From Eurosta solidaginis (lineage: Eukaryota > Arthropoda > Insecta > Diptera > Tephritidae), in NCBI RefSeq assembly GCF_040869045.1, contig NC_090324.1, positions 56,201,346 to 56,265,345 on the forward strand: a DNA stretch of 64,000 nt, in the 5' to 3' direction. Both the position numbers and the translations under genes were made by a program. Below the pieces are notes generated by a model. It saw nothing but the letters and a program-made list of their open reading frames with translations. It was not told where the DNA came from and ran no database searches. Positions 1-11,521 of the stretch are shown in pieces. Positions within the stretch are counted from its first letter, which is position 1. Each line of letters begins with the position of its first letter.

Positions 1-189
1 CTCTTTAATAACCACCATATGTCCTACCTTGATATTTGTTTTAAGAAGTTTCCACTTTATCCTCTTTTGTAGTTCCGTTAGATATTCTCTTTTCCATCTT
101 TGGCAAAAGTTCTGATGCAAGGCCTTGAGTTTTTGCCATCGATTCACGATTGATGCTGGGTTTTCGTTAACTTCTAGCTCTGGTGGAGC

Positions 190-1101
190 TCATAAATATC
201 CGCCGACTAAAAAATTGCCTGGAGTCAGGGGTTCTAGATCCAAAAGTTCATTTGAGGCTGGGCTGAGAGGACGAGAGTTAAGGCAAGATTCGATGCGACA
301 AAGCTGCGTGTTGAACTCTTCGAAAGAAAATTTCGAACCCAATGCGATCTTTTTAAAATGGGTTTTAAAACTTTTCACACCGCCTTCCAACAGACCGCCC
401 TTATGCGGAGCACCTGCTGGTATGAAATGCCAAGATAATTCCTGATGTGCAAATTTTGAAAGAGTTTGTACTCGGGAATCGGCGAGAAATGCTTTAAATT
501 CTGCGCTTAATGCTCGCGAGGCTCCGATGAAGTTGGTCCCGTTATCTGAATAGATATTCCTTGGGCATCCTCGTTTGGCTACGAACCTAGAAAAGGCTGC
601 TAAAAAGGATTTCGTTCTCAAATCGCTGGTGGCCTCTAAATGTATGGCCTTAGTAGAAAGGCAGACGAATAGACAGATGTAACCTTTCGAGATACGACAA
701 CCGCACCCCCTGTAACTCTTTATATCAAATGGCCCTGTAAAATCTACACCAGTATTAGTAAAAGCACGCAAAAAGGTTGTACGCTCTTGTGGTAGAATTC
801 CCATAAGTTTGCTCTGAACACGTTTCTTATAAATGGTACAAATCTGACAATTATGGATTATGGACCTCACTATGGTTTTCACCTTCGGGATCCAGTATTG
901 GGTTCGAATAATATGCAGCATTAGTTGATTTTCGCCGTGGAGAGAAACGTCATGGACAAACTGGACGAACAGATGAATTTGCGGGTAAATGTCTCCGCCT
1001 AAAACAAGATCGACTTGATCCTTGACAAAGAATCGTTTGTCCGCGAGTACAAGGTCTGGAAACGCCTGTTGTTTTAGAGCGCTAACCTCGCAAGTGGGCA
1101 A
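190..1101 (-). pseudogene. BEL/Pao protease tail fused to integrase
   Basis: The first ~45 residues match the end of a BEL/Pao aspartic protease domain (…DLVLGGDIYPQI). The frame then passes directly into the integrase zinc-binding region (H…HNCQIC) and the DDE core. Core motifs seen are VDFTGPFD, YSDNGTNF and the glutamate in LLEGGVK, so all three acidic residues remain. In intact elements about 1,000 residues of reverse transcriptase and RNase H separate protease and integrase. Here that segment is deleted cleanly in frame. The C terminus (LNSRPLSP…LTPGNFL) is typical of BEL integrase. The frame ends near 190 and family similarity may continue beyond it. Confidence 0.88.
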
Positions 1102-1690
1102 GTTTCCAGTTTACCTGTGGTAAGACTAAGACCAAAACGTCAATTGAAATAAGTGGGTCAATGGGTGACCGCAATTGTATGGCACATGCCTCTTTGACTT
1201 GCGCAGAAACAGTGTTATTGATGCCCGAAATTTGGGAATGCATATTTTTAGTTGGAAACTTGATTATTCGTCTGAGTCTTTCCGTCATGGAGGAGCACTC
1301 AGATCCAGAATCAATGAGGGCTCTGGCCGAATAATTCGTGCTATTGTAAAGAATGGTTATACGAGCGGTTCCTAATAATACGCCTTTACTTGTGTTGTCG
1401 AAATTTGACTTTAAGTTAACTGTTTTATTTGATTTCTTTTGTTTCACAGACTCGTTTCGAACTTGAGCCTGTTTGGACGTGCCTGGATCGTTATTGGAAT
1501 CCGCTGGTGTGGTCGCAGGGGTATTTGTCGCCTTAGCTCTGTGTAAATGCAAAAGGGTATTGCGCCGTAAGTTATAAATGCTGCAATTGTATGAGCTGTG
1601 AGATCTTGACACAGAATGCTCCGAAGTTAGACAGTTAAGGCAACATCTGTTGCTTTTGGCAAAAGGAATTCTATCAGGGATTACTAGATT
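1082..1690 (-). pseudogene. BEL/Pao Gag zinc-knuckle end and protease N-terminal part
   Basis: The frame is open from about 1690. It first shows a worn zinc-binding stretch (CCLNCL…EHS and NTLLHLHR, as in BEL nucleocapsids), then a polar linker, then the protease active-site motif ALIDSGSECSS. It ends near the point where the integrase-containing frame begins. The two frames overlap by about 20 bases, so a small indel near 1085-1110 separates the two halves of the protease. No start codon is needed because this is an internal part of a Gag-Pol frame. Confidence 0.8.
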
Positions 1691-2023
1691 CTCAAATTTC
1701 TGGCCGTATGTATTTATTGTATTTTATATTTATAATTTTACACATGTATTTAGATACGCCGACTTGGAAAGGTTCAAGCTTTCAACGGATTCTAATGTTT
1801 GGAACCGATTTGATAGAAATCGGTCCATATTCGCCCACTTGGAAGTCTCTGTTTTATTTTTCACTTACTGTTTCCAAAGTGAAAGGGTAACGTCAGGTAA
1901 TTTAGTCGAACAGAGATATATTATAATAGGGTCCCAGTTCGATATGTAAATTTTGTGACTAATTAATGAGGATATACAATTATTTATATCCCGCTGCAAT
2001 CTCTTTATTGATGTACCGCATTC

Positions 2024-2601
2024 AGTTTCGACTGGGTATTTACCAAGATTCTTTTGTTTTCATACCGCTCACAGAGATTTTTCCAGGCTACTTCGAAGCC
2101 GTCGTTTGCCTTTTTGACAATTTATCTGGCCTCGCCTTGAGTCTTTAGATTCAAGTAGTATAACTTTTGTATTGGAGTAAGCCCCTTGTTAAGTACATAA
2201 ATGGCCGTGAACATGTCACGAAAAGTTGCCCATGACAAATAATCCCCCTTGAATACATCTGTATCACAAGGTGGTAGATATATGTTGCTTGGATTACTTA
2301 CAATCTCTTTTTCTTTTTCTACTTTTTCTATTTTTTCTGTGAGGTCATTAATTTTAGTCATGCACCTCACATAAACTGTATAGGCTGACTTATTTTTTTT
2401 CTTGACTATAGCTAAATCTTTTGAGGAGGTTTCTCCTGCAGCTATCAGGTTGTCAAAAGCATCTGAAGCTTTGTCCCACTTTGACTTCAACGTCTCCTGC
2501 TGAATTTTCAGCGAATATTTGGAGTGGTCACTTGTGGGGATGCTGAGGAATTCGACTTCGAATTCAACGACAATGTCAGCTAACGAATTGATGTGGTCCA
2601 T
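2024..2601 (-). pseudogene. BEL/Pao Gag, N-terminal part with one nonsense codon
   Basis: Starts at an ATG whose complement is at 2599-2601. About 159 residues are open: a coiled-coil-like N terminus, then the DUF1759-type capsid signature (LPPCDTDVFKGDY, FRDMFTAIY, QKLYYLNLKTQGEA). A TAA at 2122-2124 interrupts the frame, yet the next ~30 codons continue the family pattern (AWKNLCERYENKR). This points to one point mutation rather than a true C terminus. A homologous Gag lies at 25539-26234 with the same signature, but the two are clearly diverged. Confidence 0.85.
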
Positions 2602-3550
2602 ATTGGAATAAAAAGATGTAGCTTACACTCAAACCAACTTGCAATTGCACGGGACTTAAACTTTATAAGAAGGCACAGAGACAGAATCTGTGACTAGGTA
2701 ACCCAAAAATATCAGCAAACGCTCCCCACCGTATTCTAATAAATTTTTCGTTTCAAAAATTTCGAATTAACAGGCAATTAAATTTAATTATTAATTCCAC
2801 CCTTAGCGCGGTGTACAAAACTCAAAATTTGGTTATAGATATATATATATATATGTTAGTATTGCTCGCCAAGCAAAAAAGGGTATGTATGTGTGTGATA
2901 TTTAATACGAAAAACAAAAAAAACAAGTGCAATAATTTATAGTGTCTAAAATGCAGCTTTAGTGCTTATTTTTTTTTTATTTATTTTTTTTTTTTTTTTT
3001 GAACTACGACAATTTCTATAATCAACGCAGAAAAAGGTCTCAAATAAATGTTTAACAAGTATACCAACAGAGTGAATTTCGCTTATGTTGTATTTGTGCA
3101 AAGAACTTTGAACTATAAATTAACGAACAAAGTGAGGATATGGTCACTGCGCAGTGTTGTTGTTGTGGGAAATTAGCCAAAAAAGAAGTGCAAGTCACGT
3201 ATGAAATGAAAATGAATCCCCTAGAGAATTATTGGCAACTACATTTTTAAGTTTCCCAACACTGATTTGTACGAATATTTGTGCTCGTTACACTGACGAC
3301 CCTTAAGCCGTGTCAAATATACTTTACCACTGGTGGGGAGTAATATTCGATGGTCAAAGGGTTATTAGTACCAGTTGACACTCACTGAATTTACTTGTTC
3401 TTTTGCCACTTCACAAAAATCACTCGCGTTACACTTTTAATTAATTTAAACAAATTATCACTAATTATTTATTTATATTGCGCACACTGAAAATTCAAAA
3501 CCACATACTTTCTTTTATTTGCAGTTGTTGTTGGGAATGGACTGTATCTG
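2602..3550. other. Non-coding stretch, expected 5' LTR/UTR side of the BEL remnant
   Basis: No protein-like frame was found. For a minus-strand element the 5' LTR and leader should lie here, but with no second LTR in view the borders cannot be set. It contains a short TA run near 2838-2855, a T-rich run at 2969-3000, and the palindrome CACTGCGCAGTG near 3147-3158. Confidence 0.35.
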
Positions 3551-4200
3551 GTGTTTAGTTTTAAGAATGTTGTTGGTACTGCTGCTTGTGTTAGCCGCTT
3601 CTGTGCACAGATATTGAAACATATAAAAATTTGGGCGTTTTCCAAATCAGCAGCAAAATATCACGCTTTGGTTGAACTGAAGATGATGATGGCTCGTAAT
3701 ATTTCCACTAAAAATAGGTCGCTGGCGACTAAAAAAGACGGATCTGAATGGACCAAAATGTCTTGACACGACAGTCAAGATTTCAAGGATTTTAACCAAT
3801 CAAGTTTTAGCAGAAAAAACGAGAAAGAAAAGACTTGTGGTAATATTCAAATATTTAATGTACGTGAGTATTATAACATACAAGTAAGTCAGTCCTAATC
3901 TTATATTAACATGTATATATATATATTTAATTTCAGGTTACCTTTAAACTCTCAAGAACAGGACGGCGGCTGGATGCGTGTGAACTCGTTCGGTAAGAAA
4001 TCCAAGGATCGAATTAACATTAAAAATTGTTAACGCCGGTTGCTGTCGAACGGTTTATTTATCCGTGCGATGTTTTAACATGGATAACTAGCACCGTTCG
4101 ACCACCTCTGTTAACAATTTAAGTATAGAAAAATACGTATAGGAAAGTACGTGGGCTACCTCACAAGTTTGAGGTTTTGGGCAGTTGGCCTAAATAGGTA
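3551..4200. other. Unassigned AT-rich sequence
   Basis: A 71-codon plus-strand frame (3551-3766) has no family feature I recognise and is probably chance. The rest has no frame of note. Near 4044-4110 two stretches, GTCGAACGGT and ACCGTTCGAC, are inverted relative to each other around ~50 bases, which could form a stem. Function unknown. Confidence 0.3.
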
Positions 4201-5240
4201 CTAATAGCATAACGGCATCAGGGAAATCAAAACCAAGGAGAAAGGTGGATTTTGTACAGATTATTATTTACAAAAAACATTTTTTTTGTTTTCTTGGAGC
4301 CCCTGCAATAGTTTTGAAAGTTTTAGCAGCTAATGGTATAATTAACCACTTTTTTAATGAATCACATGACCTGTATCGTTTTGAAGACTTTTTGAAAATT
4401 TGTTCATACAAAAAGATGAAATCCGCATGATAACATTATCATTTTTTAGATAGTGTAACTATATTGTACTTCTAATCACGTAAGTTGACTATAAAATTTT
4501 TCCTTTATATTTCATATTTGTCGAAAATCCTACACTGTGTCTGGACGGCCATGTTTCTTTTATTATCAAAGAAAAATATACATATATAAAATTAAAACAA
4601 TTTCATTAAATGACATAAGCACAATATTGGACTACCTATCCAATTGGAAACTTTATTACTCATGCAATATACATATTTCGCCATGTCTTTTCCAAGAATA
4701 TGTTAGGAAGAAAATTTTGGATTTCGCCCATATAAATAAGTTAATTATAATAATCAGTTTTAACTTGCAAAGAAATACAATTTTACAAAACTCATTTCTG
4801 AACACTTTTTGTTGAAAGAAAATTTTTCTTAAATGCTCCATTTTCTTGATGGGATCATTTAAAGAGAAAGTAAAAAAAAAAAAAAACTTGATCCTGTAAG
4901 CCCCTTAATTGGTGGTGCTAAAACGTACACTATGAATCATAATTTTCTACTTTGGTTTATATCATGTAGTAGTAATGAGAATAAGTACATATATCTTTCT
5001 GAAAAAATGTTGTGGGAAACCGTTAAGCAGAATTAATGTGTACGGTTTTTCACTTTCGCCGACGATATACACGTTTGCAAAGATTATTTAATGAAACAAT
5101 GGGTGCGATCAGTATGCAAAAAAAAGTTAAAGTATTACTGCGAAAGTGCTTACACTTCAATTGTGAATTTTACGAAATAAGCTTATATAAACCCTTTACC
5201 CATTCTTGGCAGTGGACACGTTTGAGTTTTTTTCTGGAAT
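4201..5240 (+). repeat. Unknown dispersed repeat, copy 1 (coding-like)
   Basis: This ~1-kb stretch recurs at 8401-8653 + 9385-9484 + 10324-10973, where two insertions split it. Both copies keep protein-like plus-strand patches in the same order: one around APAIVLKVLAANG (4297-4430), one around LIGGAKTYTMN…ENKYIYLSEKML (about 4900-5020), and one ending near 5200. Retention of the same patches between diverged copies suggests ancestral coding sequence. I do not recognise the family. It directly precedes the Penelope-like fragment and could be part of the same element. Confidence 0.55.
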
Positions 5241-5244
5241 AAAT

Positions 5245-6120
5245 ATTGCATGAGATTCCACAGCAGGCATTCTTATAGAAGTGTTCATGCAAAATTTGGA
5301 AGACAAGTACATACGGGAGCTTAAGTCCAAATTTGGCGTGTCATTTTATGCTAGATACGTGGATGACGGAATATGGGTTTAACTACTAATAACGAAGAGC
5401 TTGTACTGGGGTATCTCAACGAGCAGCACGTTAATATAAAATTCACAATGGGAACCGGAAAAAGCAGAGGAATCACCTATCTAGACGTCACAAAAAATAT
5501 AGATAAAGTTGCCAAAAGATTTAACTTCACCATATATAGAAATCTAACGGCTACCGACACAATAATATGTATACCCCAAATCACCACCCAACAGCATAAA
5601 AATGCAGCATTATGGCATTTGGTACATATGTAGACTTACACAAGAAACATATTTGAGACAGCTTGAAGTAATATATAACATTGCTGCAAACAACGGATAT
5701 AAAAAAGACCTAGCAGATAAGATCAGTAGGACGTAGGCAGAACCAAGTAGAAATTACGAAAAGGCAAATAATAACACTTGGAGGACTATGACATATACTG
5801 GAATCGACTAAAACATTATACCAGAGTCTAATTTCGCGAATCACATAGTCTTAAATGAATGTTTTCCAGCAAACATAAATAAAACAGGTACGGTACTTCA
5901 CATACAAGCAAAAGGCTTAGGTCTGAACATACTGGAAAACATGGAAATCTACAAAGAGAAAACATTCCACGGTAGAATAATAAACGAACAGATAAACACA
6001 ATATTTGAACTTTACAACTTGTTTACAAAAAACAAAGTAAACACACAGGTACAACAGACAAACACACAACAACAAATAAACACAAAACAATAAACGCAAC
6101 AAAGCAACAACCCACAAAGG
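5245..6120 (+). pseudogene. Penelope-like element reverse transcriptase and C-terminal fragment
   Basis: A plus-strand frame carries the palm motif YVDD at 5356-5367, preceded by a family-typical stretch (EVFMQNLEDKYI). After a frameshift at about 5375 the text continues in the frame open at 5373-5633 (NEQHVNIKFT, ITYLDVT, FTIYRN), which fits Penelope-like reverse transcriptases. Further patches at 5640-5735 and 5880-6030 (LGLNILENMEIYKEKTFHG) fit the C-terminal region downstream of the endonuclease. I saw no GIY-YIG endonuclease motif, and the gap between patches is too short to hold one. Stops and frameshifts make this a dead copy. Confidence 0.72.
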
Positions 6121-6512
6121 ATAAACGACTAGAATTACTGACTTTTACCTACCTTAGTCAGCCACACAAATCGATCAGTAAAAACCGCCATCGGTTTTGA
6201 CACACAGCACATATACGTAAATATACACAAGTATAAATTTTTACAATACCTGCTCGTGTACCTACGAGCTATAAATACAAGACAAATGACAACAACAGAT
6301 TAGTACTTAAATCGACACTAATGATGACACAACGCCGAAATCGGGTTGTCTCGCAACCAAGTTTTACAAGGGATGGCGGAAAATCGTTCCAATATACATA
6401 CATAGTTATTGGTTTCATCTGTCGCTCTGACTATTTTCCACAAACCATTATAATGTTTATTTATCAATTTACCTTTATTTTTTTAAAACTGTTAATGCGA
6501 TTTTAAAGCCTA
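6121..6512. other. Probable 3' flank of the Penelope-like fragment
   Basis: No supported gene. The stretch is AT-rich and holds two short frames (6321-6506 is the longest) with no family features. It may include the non-coding 3' end of the Penelope-like element, but no border or target-site duplication was found. Confidence 0.3.
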
Positions 6513-8032
6513 AGGAATATCATGGACTGCTTCGAAAAAGCGATTGAAATTTGTTAAGGAAACTTAACAAATTGAATCGCCTAATATTTTCCGAGGGTTA
6601 ATTAAATATGGCCAAGTAAAAATTCCACTCAGCAACTCCAATAAAAAGTTTATTATGTAACACTGGAATGCTGAACCTGTCGGAAAGATATTTTTTTTTT
6701 TGCAGTATACCCGATATTTTTAAAATTGGCATGATTGATGCTTTTAAGGAAGTTGTTTTAAATCTGCTCACAATAAATATTTTCATAAAAACATTTTCAA
6801 CCAATTTTTAAAATAATGGTTTCACAAAAAGAACTTACATTTTTTCATAATATTTTAGGTACTATTTGCTAGATCTTACGATTTCTCGAATTTGTTCGAG
6901 AAGGGATTTCTCGCAAGACTCGCCTTCTCGCGAAATCTCGAATTTTGAAATACTCGTAAAGCTCGCGAGCTTCTCGAAATTCCGTTTTAATCGATGCATT
7001 CGTTGTTTTGTATAGGCATTACGATTTATTCTGGAGCACAAACGAAAATTTCCAAAATACCACAATTAAAAAACACCGAACTGCGTAGAGTACAGCTATT
7101 GTAGCAACTTAATTAAATGTCGAGAAACTCGCAAGTAATACGAGTAGTTCCAGGTTCGAGAATCTATCTCGCGAGATGCCGAGAGTGTATATACTGTCAA
7201 AACAGCGACTAAGTTGAATGTCGAGAAGCTCGCGAGATTTGCGAGTATTTCGAGAAACGAGAAGCCTAGTTCTCGATTTTTCAGGTCTCGGAATTCTCGC
7301 TTGTGTGCGAGAAGAAATCATAAGCTCTATTATTTGCGCATTTTTGTAGTAAGTGATTGGTACTGAATGCATGACTTCATACAACAAAAATGTGAAATCA
7401 CCTGAGTGCACTCATTGATTTCAGTATATTTATTTCTGCAGTCTGATTTAGCTTTCTTTTCAATTGCATGCGGTGCTGAATGAAATACTTATTTCTCTGC
7501 ATGATTGCAGGAATATCACGGATTGCTTCGAAAAAGCGAAAAAAAAATTGTTAAGAAAACTTAACAAATTGAATCACCTAATATGCTCCGAGGGTAAATT
7601 AAATATGTCCAAGTAGAAACTCCACTCATCAACTCCAATAAAGAGTTTATTATGTAAGAGAGGAATGTTGAAACTGCCGGAATGATAGTTTTTTTTTTCC
7701 ATATACTCGATATTTTTAAAATTCTCTGCTTGATGCTCTTAAGAAAGTTGTTTTAACTCTTCTCACACTAAATATCTTCATAAAAACTTTTTCAACCAAT
7801 TTTTAAAACTAAGCTTTCATAAAAATAATAAAATTTCCACAATACCACAATTGAAAAACACCGAAATGCGTAGAGTACTGCTATTATAGCAACTTAATTG
7901 AATGTTGAGAAACTCGCAAGTAATACGAGTACTTCGAGGTTCGAGAATCTATCTCGCGAGAAGCCGAGAGTGTATATACTGCCAAAACAGCGACTAAGTT
8001 GAATGTCGAGAAGCTCACGAGATTTGCGCGAG
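6513..8032. repeat. Tandem segmental duplication (6513-7250 and 7509-8032)
   Basis: The segment starting AGGAATATCA at 6513 is repeated from 7509, an offset of 996 bases, with many substitutions. Copy 1 has an extra ~190 bases (about 6843-7035) absent from copy 2. Both copies end in CTCG/CGAG-rich DNA with the shared text CGAGAATCTATCTCGCGAGA. No credible protein frame was found in either copy. Confidence 0.75.
6878..7320. repeat. CGAG/CTCG-rich inverted repeat
   Basis: The arms at about 6880-7000 and 7200-7320 are inverted copies of one another (for example GAAATACTCG…CTCGCGAGCTTCTCGA on one arm and its complement on the other). Within each arm the tetramer CGAG and its complement recur every 5-12 bases, forming many small palindromes such as CTCGCGAG. 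The enclosed ~170 bases match 7829-7980. No coding potential was seen. Confidence 0.65.
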
Positions 8033-8400
8033 AGTCACAAAGATAAACGTCTGGAGTCCAAACATCCAAACTTTCACATTTATAATATTAATAAGATTGT
8101 AGCAATACTATATATAAAAGTCACATTTGGGACAATCTTGAATAATGTTACTAGCAAATATTAACGAAAGTCAAAAACATCTGTAGCGCTTGTTTCAATG
8201 TATCTAAGTATAAGTCAAATGTAAAAGTCATTATCAACAAAAAAAAAAGTTACTCTGAAGCTTAAAAAAGCCATTTTCCGATTTACAAAATCTTCGGTAT
8301 TATGTGCATAACTTAAAATAAACCATGATTTGATAGTTAACCTCCACCAGATCTATGGGTGTGATATCTCTGTGAACTGAAAAAATTTCCCTTTGCGTTT
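8033..8400. other. AT-rich sequence, nothing identified
   Basis: No frame, repeat or motif I can support. It lies between the duplicated CGAG-rich segment and the second copy of the unknown repeat. Confidence 0.3.
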
Positions 8401-8653
8401 GGTACTAATAACATAACGGCATCAGGGTAATCAAAACCAAGGAGCCCCTGCAATAGTTTTGAAAGTTTTAGTAGCTAATGGTATAATGAACCACTTTTTT
8501 AATAGAAATATGGCCTGTATCGTTTTGAAGACTTTTTGAAAATTTGTTCATACAAAAAATGAAATTCGCATGATAACATTATGATTTTTTAGATAGCGTA
8601 ACTATATTGTACTTTTAATCACGTAAGTTGGCTATAAGATTTTTTCTTTATAT

Positions 8654-9384
8654 TGTAACGAATTTCCTACAAATCCTCTTATTTGCCTTTTTGCTAAGTT
8701 CGTATCACTAAACTGTTGAATAAATAACTCCAATATTGAATAATGGAAAAATGGCCTTTATTAAAGTACTTCACAACAACACTTATACTTTGCAATTAGC
8801 TGGCTTGATAACCAAACTGATAGCTTAAATGAAACTGACTTTCAAAATAATACTGCTATTGCTCGCTAGATATCGTCTTAATCGAAACTGGTTCACAACT
8901 CAAATCAAACTGAATTCCAGCGCCTCTACATCTGTCGCCTTTTATACTCTTTGATTTTAACATTCGCATCTTCTAGGCGCTTCCAGAATCTACTAGTTGA
9001 TTAGCTCTAAAACATCTCAGCTGTAACTACAATTGCACAATTTTATAGTTTTCTCATTGCATACTTATAAGAGTATCTCAGATATATGCATGTGTTTCTG
9101 CATTGACTCTCCGCTGCTCGTATACGTACATGGTACATATGTGTAGACGCAATTATTTATTCGTTTATGTAGATACATAATAATTGAATTATTGATGTGA
9201 ATTTTTGTAGTTTACAGTCTCTCGCGCACACATAGGCTTATAAGTAAATGAATCTGTGTGTGACATCTCTCGGCTGCCTTATATATGTGTATACATGATT
9301 TGATCATTGACGTAGATATCGCATAGCATGGCCTTAGCATCGCCTTAGTGATGGTATAGCTTAGTGATGCTAATATCCGTGCCA
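8654..9384 (-). mobile_element. Solo LTR of a Ty3/gypsy element
   Basis: A 731-bp unit reading TGTAACG…GTGCCA on the plus strand, flanked by the 4-bp duplication ATAT (8650-8653 and 9385-9388). It is homologous to the LTR at 48606-49101 that borders a minus-strand gypsy gag, sharing long stretches such as CACTAAACTGT, ATGGCCTTTATTAAAG and CTCCGCTGCTCGTAT, so it is a diverged member of that family and takes its orientation from it. The repeat copy at 4500 provides the uninterrupted site. Confidence 0.88.
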
Positions 9385-9484
9385 ATATTTTATGTTTGTT
9401 GAAAATGTTACACTGTGTCTGGACGGCCATGTTTTCTATTGTCCTAAACAAAAATATACATATATAAAATTAAAACAATTTCAT

Positions 9485-10323
9485 AATTGTGATTTTTGGC
9501 GACCTCTTAATTAATTACTTATTTTGTTTAAAGCTGGCTTCAGGTCAAATTGAGTAAAACACAATATGTTTAAGTTTTACTACCAATATATTTCGGCTAC
9601 TCTTCCGGTAACCGTCTTCAGGGCGTAATACTAGGTTCAAACACACACCACATTGGCAATTTATATTATTTGGGCAATTTATTACGCAATTTATCATATA
9701 ATAAATTGTAATAACAAATTGCCAATTTAAAAAAAATTGCGTAATAAATTGTTTCAAACTGCAAATGCAACCTTGTATAGTGTGTTTATTGAGTAGATTT
9801 CAACGTCAGTTGCGCATGGCTGAACTATATGGTTGGCTCATCTCATCAGCTGATTTTATATCTTTCATTTCACTGGAGTAGGGATTGTCAAAAGAAGATG
9901 GCAAACTCAAAATGAAACCAAAACATTGAACACATTTTCTTACAACACACAAAAATTTCAAAGTTTTATGTTTTCATTCCATTTCATTCGCCTAATACCA
10001 ACACGCACATTTTGACAGTCTGAACAAAGGTATGTTCTTGCTGTAGAGATGAGCCAACCAGCTACAAAATAACTATTATGTAAGCTAAATCGAGTTGTAT
10101 GAACAGCACTCAATTCAAATCGAAATTTCCTCAATTTATTTTTCTGTTTGAACATAGTATAAATTGCATTTATTTACACGTCTGCTCTGTCTGACGTGGA
10201 GCTGTGTACTGAGTGCGCCCTCAAGACGGTTACCGGAAGAGTAGCCGAAATATATTGGTAGTAAAACTTAAACATATTGTGTTTTACTCAATTCGACCTG
10301 AAGCTAGCTTTAAACAAAATAAG
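9485..10323. mobile_element. Foldback element with ~110-bp inverted ends and 15-bp target duplication
   Basis: Flanked by TTAAAACAATTTCAT (9470-9484) and TTAAAACAGTTTCAT (10324-10338), which is single-copy in the paralogous site at 4588. The end at 9518-9628 is the reverse complement of 10213-10323, and both include TCTTCCGGTAACCGTCTT. Inner inverted segments also match (GGTTGGCTCATCTC at 9834 and its complement near 10046). No transposase frame. A long imprecise duplication is unusual for a cut-and-paste element and is closer to what target-primed elements leave. The GACGG…GCCGAAA text recalls Penelope-like termini, but I cannot confirm that. Confidence 0.75.
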
Positions 10324-11391
10324 TTAAAACAGTTTCATTAAATGACATAAGCACATTGGACTACCTATCCAGCATTGGATTACCTATCCAATTGGAAACT
10401 TTATTGCTCGTGCAATATACATATTTCGCCATGCCTTTTCCAAGAATAAGTTAGGAAGAAAATTTTGGATTTCTCCCACATAAATAAGTTAATTATAATA
10501 ATCAGTTTTCACTTGCAAAGAAAGACAATTTTACAAAACTCATTTCTGAACCACTTTTTGTTGAAAGAAAATTTTTCTTAAATGCTCCATTTTCTTGACG
10601 GGATCATTTAAAAAGAAAGTAAAAAAAAACTTGAATCCTTTAATCCCTTTAATTGGTGGTGCTAAAACGTACACTATGAATTATAATTTTCAACTTTGGT
10701 TTATAACATGTAGTAGTAATGAGAATAAGTACATATATCTTTCTGAAAAAATGTTGGGGGAAACGGTTAAGCAGAATTAATGTGTACGGTTTTTCATTTT
10801 CGCCGACGATATACACGTCTGCAAAGATTTTTTAATAAAACAATGGGTGCGATCAGTATGCAAAAAGAAAGTAAAAGTATTACTGCGGAAGTGCTTACAC
10901 TTCAATTGTGAAGTTTACGAAATAAACTTATATGAACCCTTTACCCATTCTTGGCAGCAGGGCCGTAGAGAGAAAATCCGGGCCCGGGACTAAACAAATA
11001 TAAAACAAATATAAAACAATATAAAAAATCCAATAATACATTTGATTAACTTGAATTAATGACGTCTCATTCATGAATCATGATGGATTACATCAAAAAA
11101 ATTTTTTGTCACATCAACTAAATGATTTTTGGACTAAGAGCTGACATTAAAATTAACACAGACTATTTACTATTTATACTATTTTATCGTAACGAAGAAA
11201 TAAAATCTCTTTTAACAGCCACATATTATTTCAAATAATCTGTTCTAGTTATTTGGTAACATTTTACTACATTTCTGATAATGATGATTATAAATTTTAA
11301 TTATTCAATATAGAAAGTTCTGATATCAAAGAGTGGCTTTAATTGCTTTTTGCGCTGCAAAATTTTTATAATAATATAAAAATTTAACTGT

Positions 11392-11521
11392 CCTGCCAAA
11401 ACGAATTCAACACAAAGCGTGGCAAGTCCTGAAACTTGCTCCTGAGAGGAACACGATCTATGCAAGTTTTTGATTCTTGCAACGACGCTGAAAGAACGTT
11501 CTGCACTAGCTAAAGTGACAG
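11392..11521 (-). pseudogene. hAT transposase C-terminal dimerisation domain
   Basis: Minus-strand translation shows VTLASAERSFSVVARIKN followed by a LHRSCSSQEQVSGLATLCVE stretch. This is the classic hAT C-terminal signature (SxAERxFSxLxxIKxxxRsxmxxxrLxxLaxl). It is separated from the linker part at 11896-12213 by worn sequence with stops (11522-11895), so the gene is broken. Confidence 0.88.

Larger units (their letters stand above)
1..2601 (-). mobile_element. BEL/Pao LTR retrotransposon remnant, minus strand, internally deleted
   Basis: Reading right to left the order is Gag, protease, then integrase. The reverse transcriptase and RNase H that should lie between protease and integrase are missing, so this copy is a deletion derivative. 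Frames are broken by a nonsense codon in gag and a frameshift inside protease. The 3' end of the element would lie to the left of the window, so no left LTR can be seen. Family call rests on the DUF1759-like Gag, DUF1758-like protease and BEL-type integrase. Confidence 0.85.
8401..10973 (+). repeat. Unknown dispersed repeat, copy 2, split by two insertions
   Basis: Aligns to 4201-5220 in three pieces: 8401-8653, 9385-9484 and 10324-10973. The first break is a solo LTR and the second a foldback element. The right end stops at CATTCTTGGCAG, where a hAT terminus begins. The other copy continues with TGGACACG at this point (5212 onward). Comparison with copy 1 gives the empty site for each insertion, so their borders are certain to within a base or two. 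Confidence 0.75.

Noticed and set aside
3290..3345. BEL-like primer-binding site near ACACTGACGACC / CACTGGTGGGGAG
   Set aside because: Orientation is opposite to the adjacent minus-strand BEL remnant and no LTR pair supports it.
3551..3766. Possible small host gene
   Set aside because: No recognisable domain, no splice or promoter support, and no neighbouring exon.
9212..9451. 79-codon minus frame in the solo LTR
   Set aside because: Runs across the LTR end into the flanking repeat; no coding role expected there.
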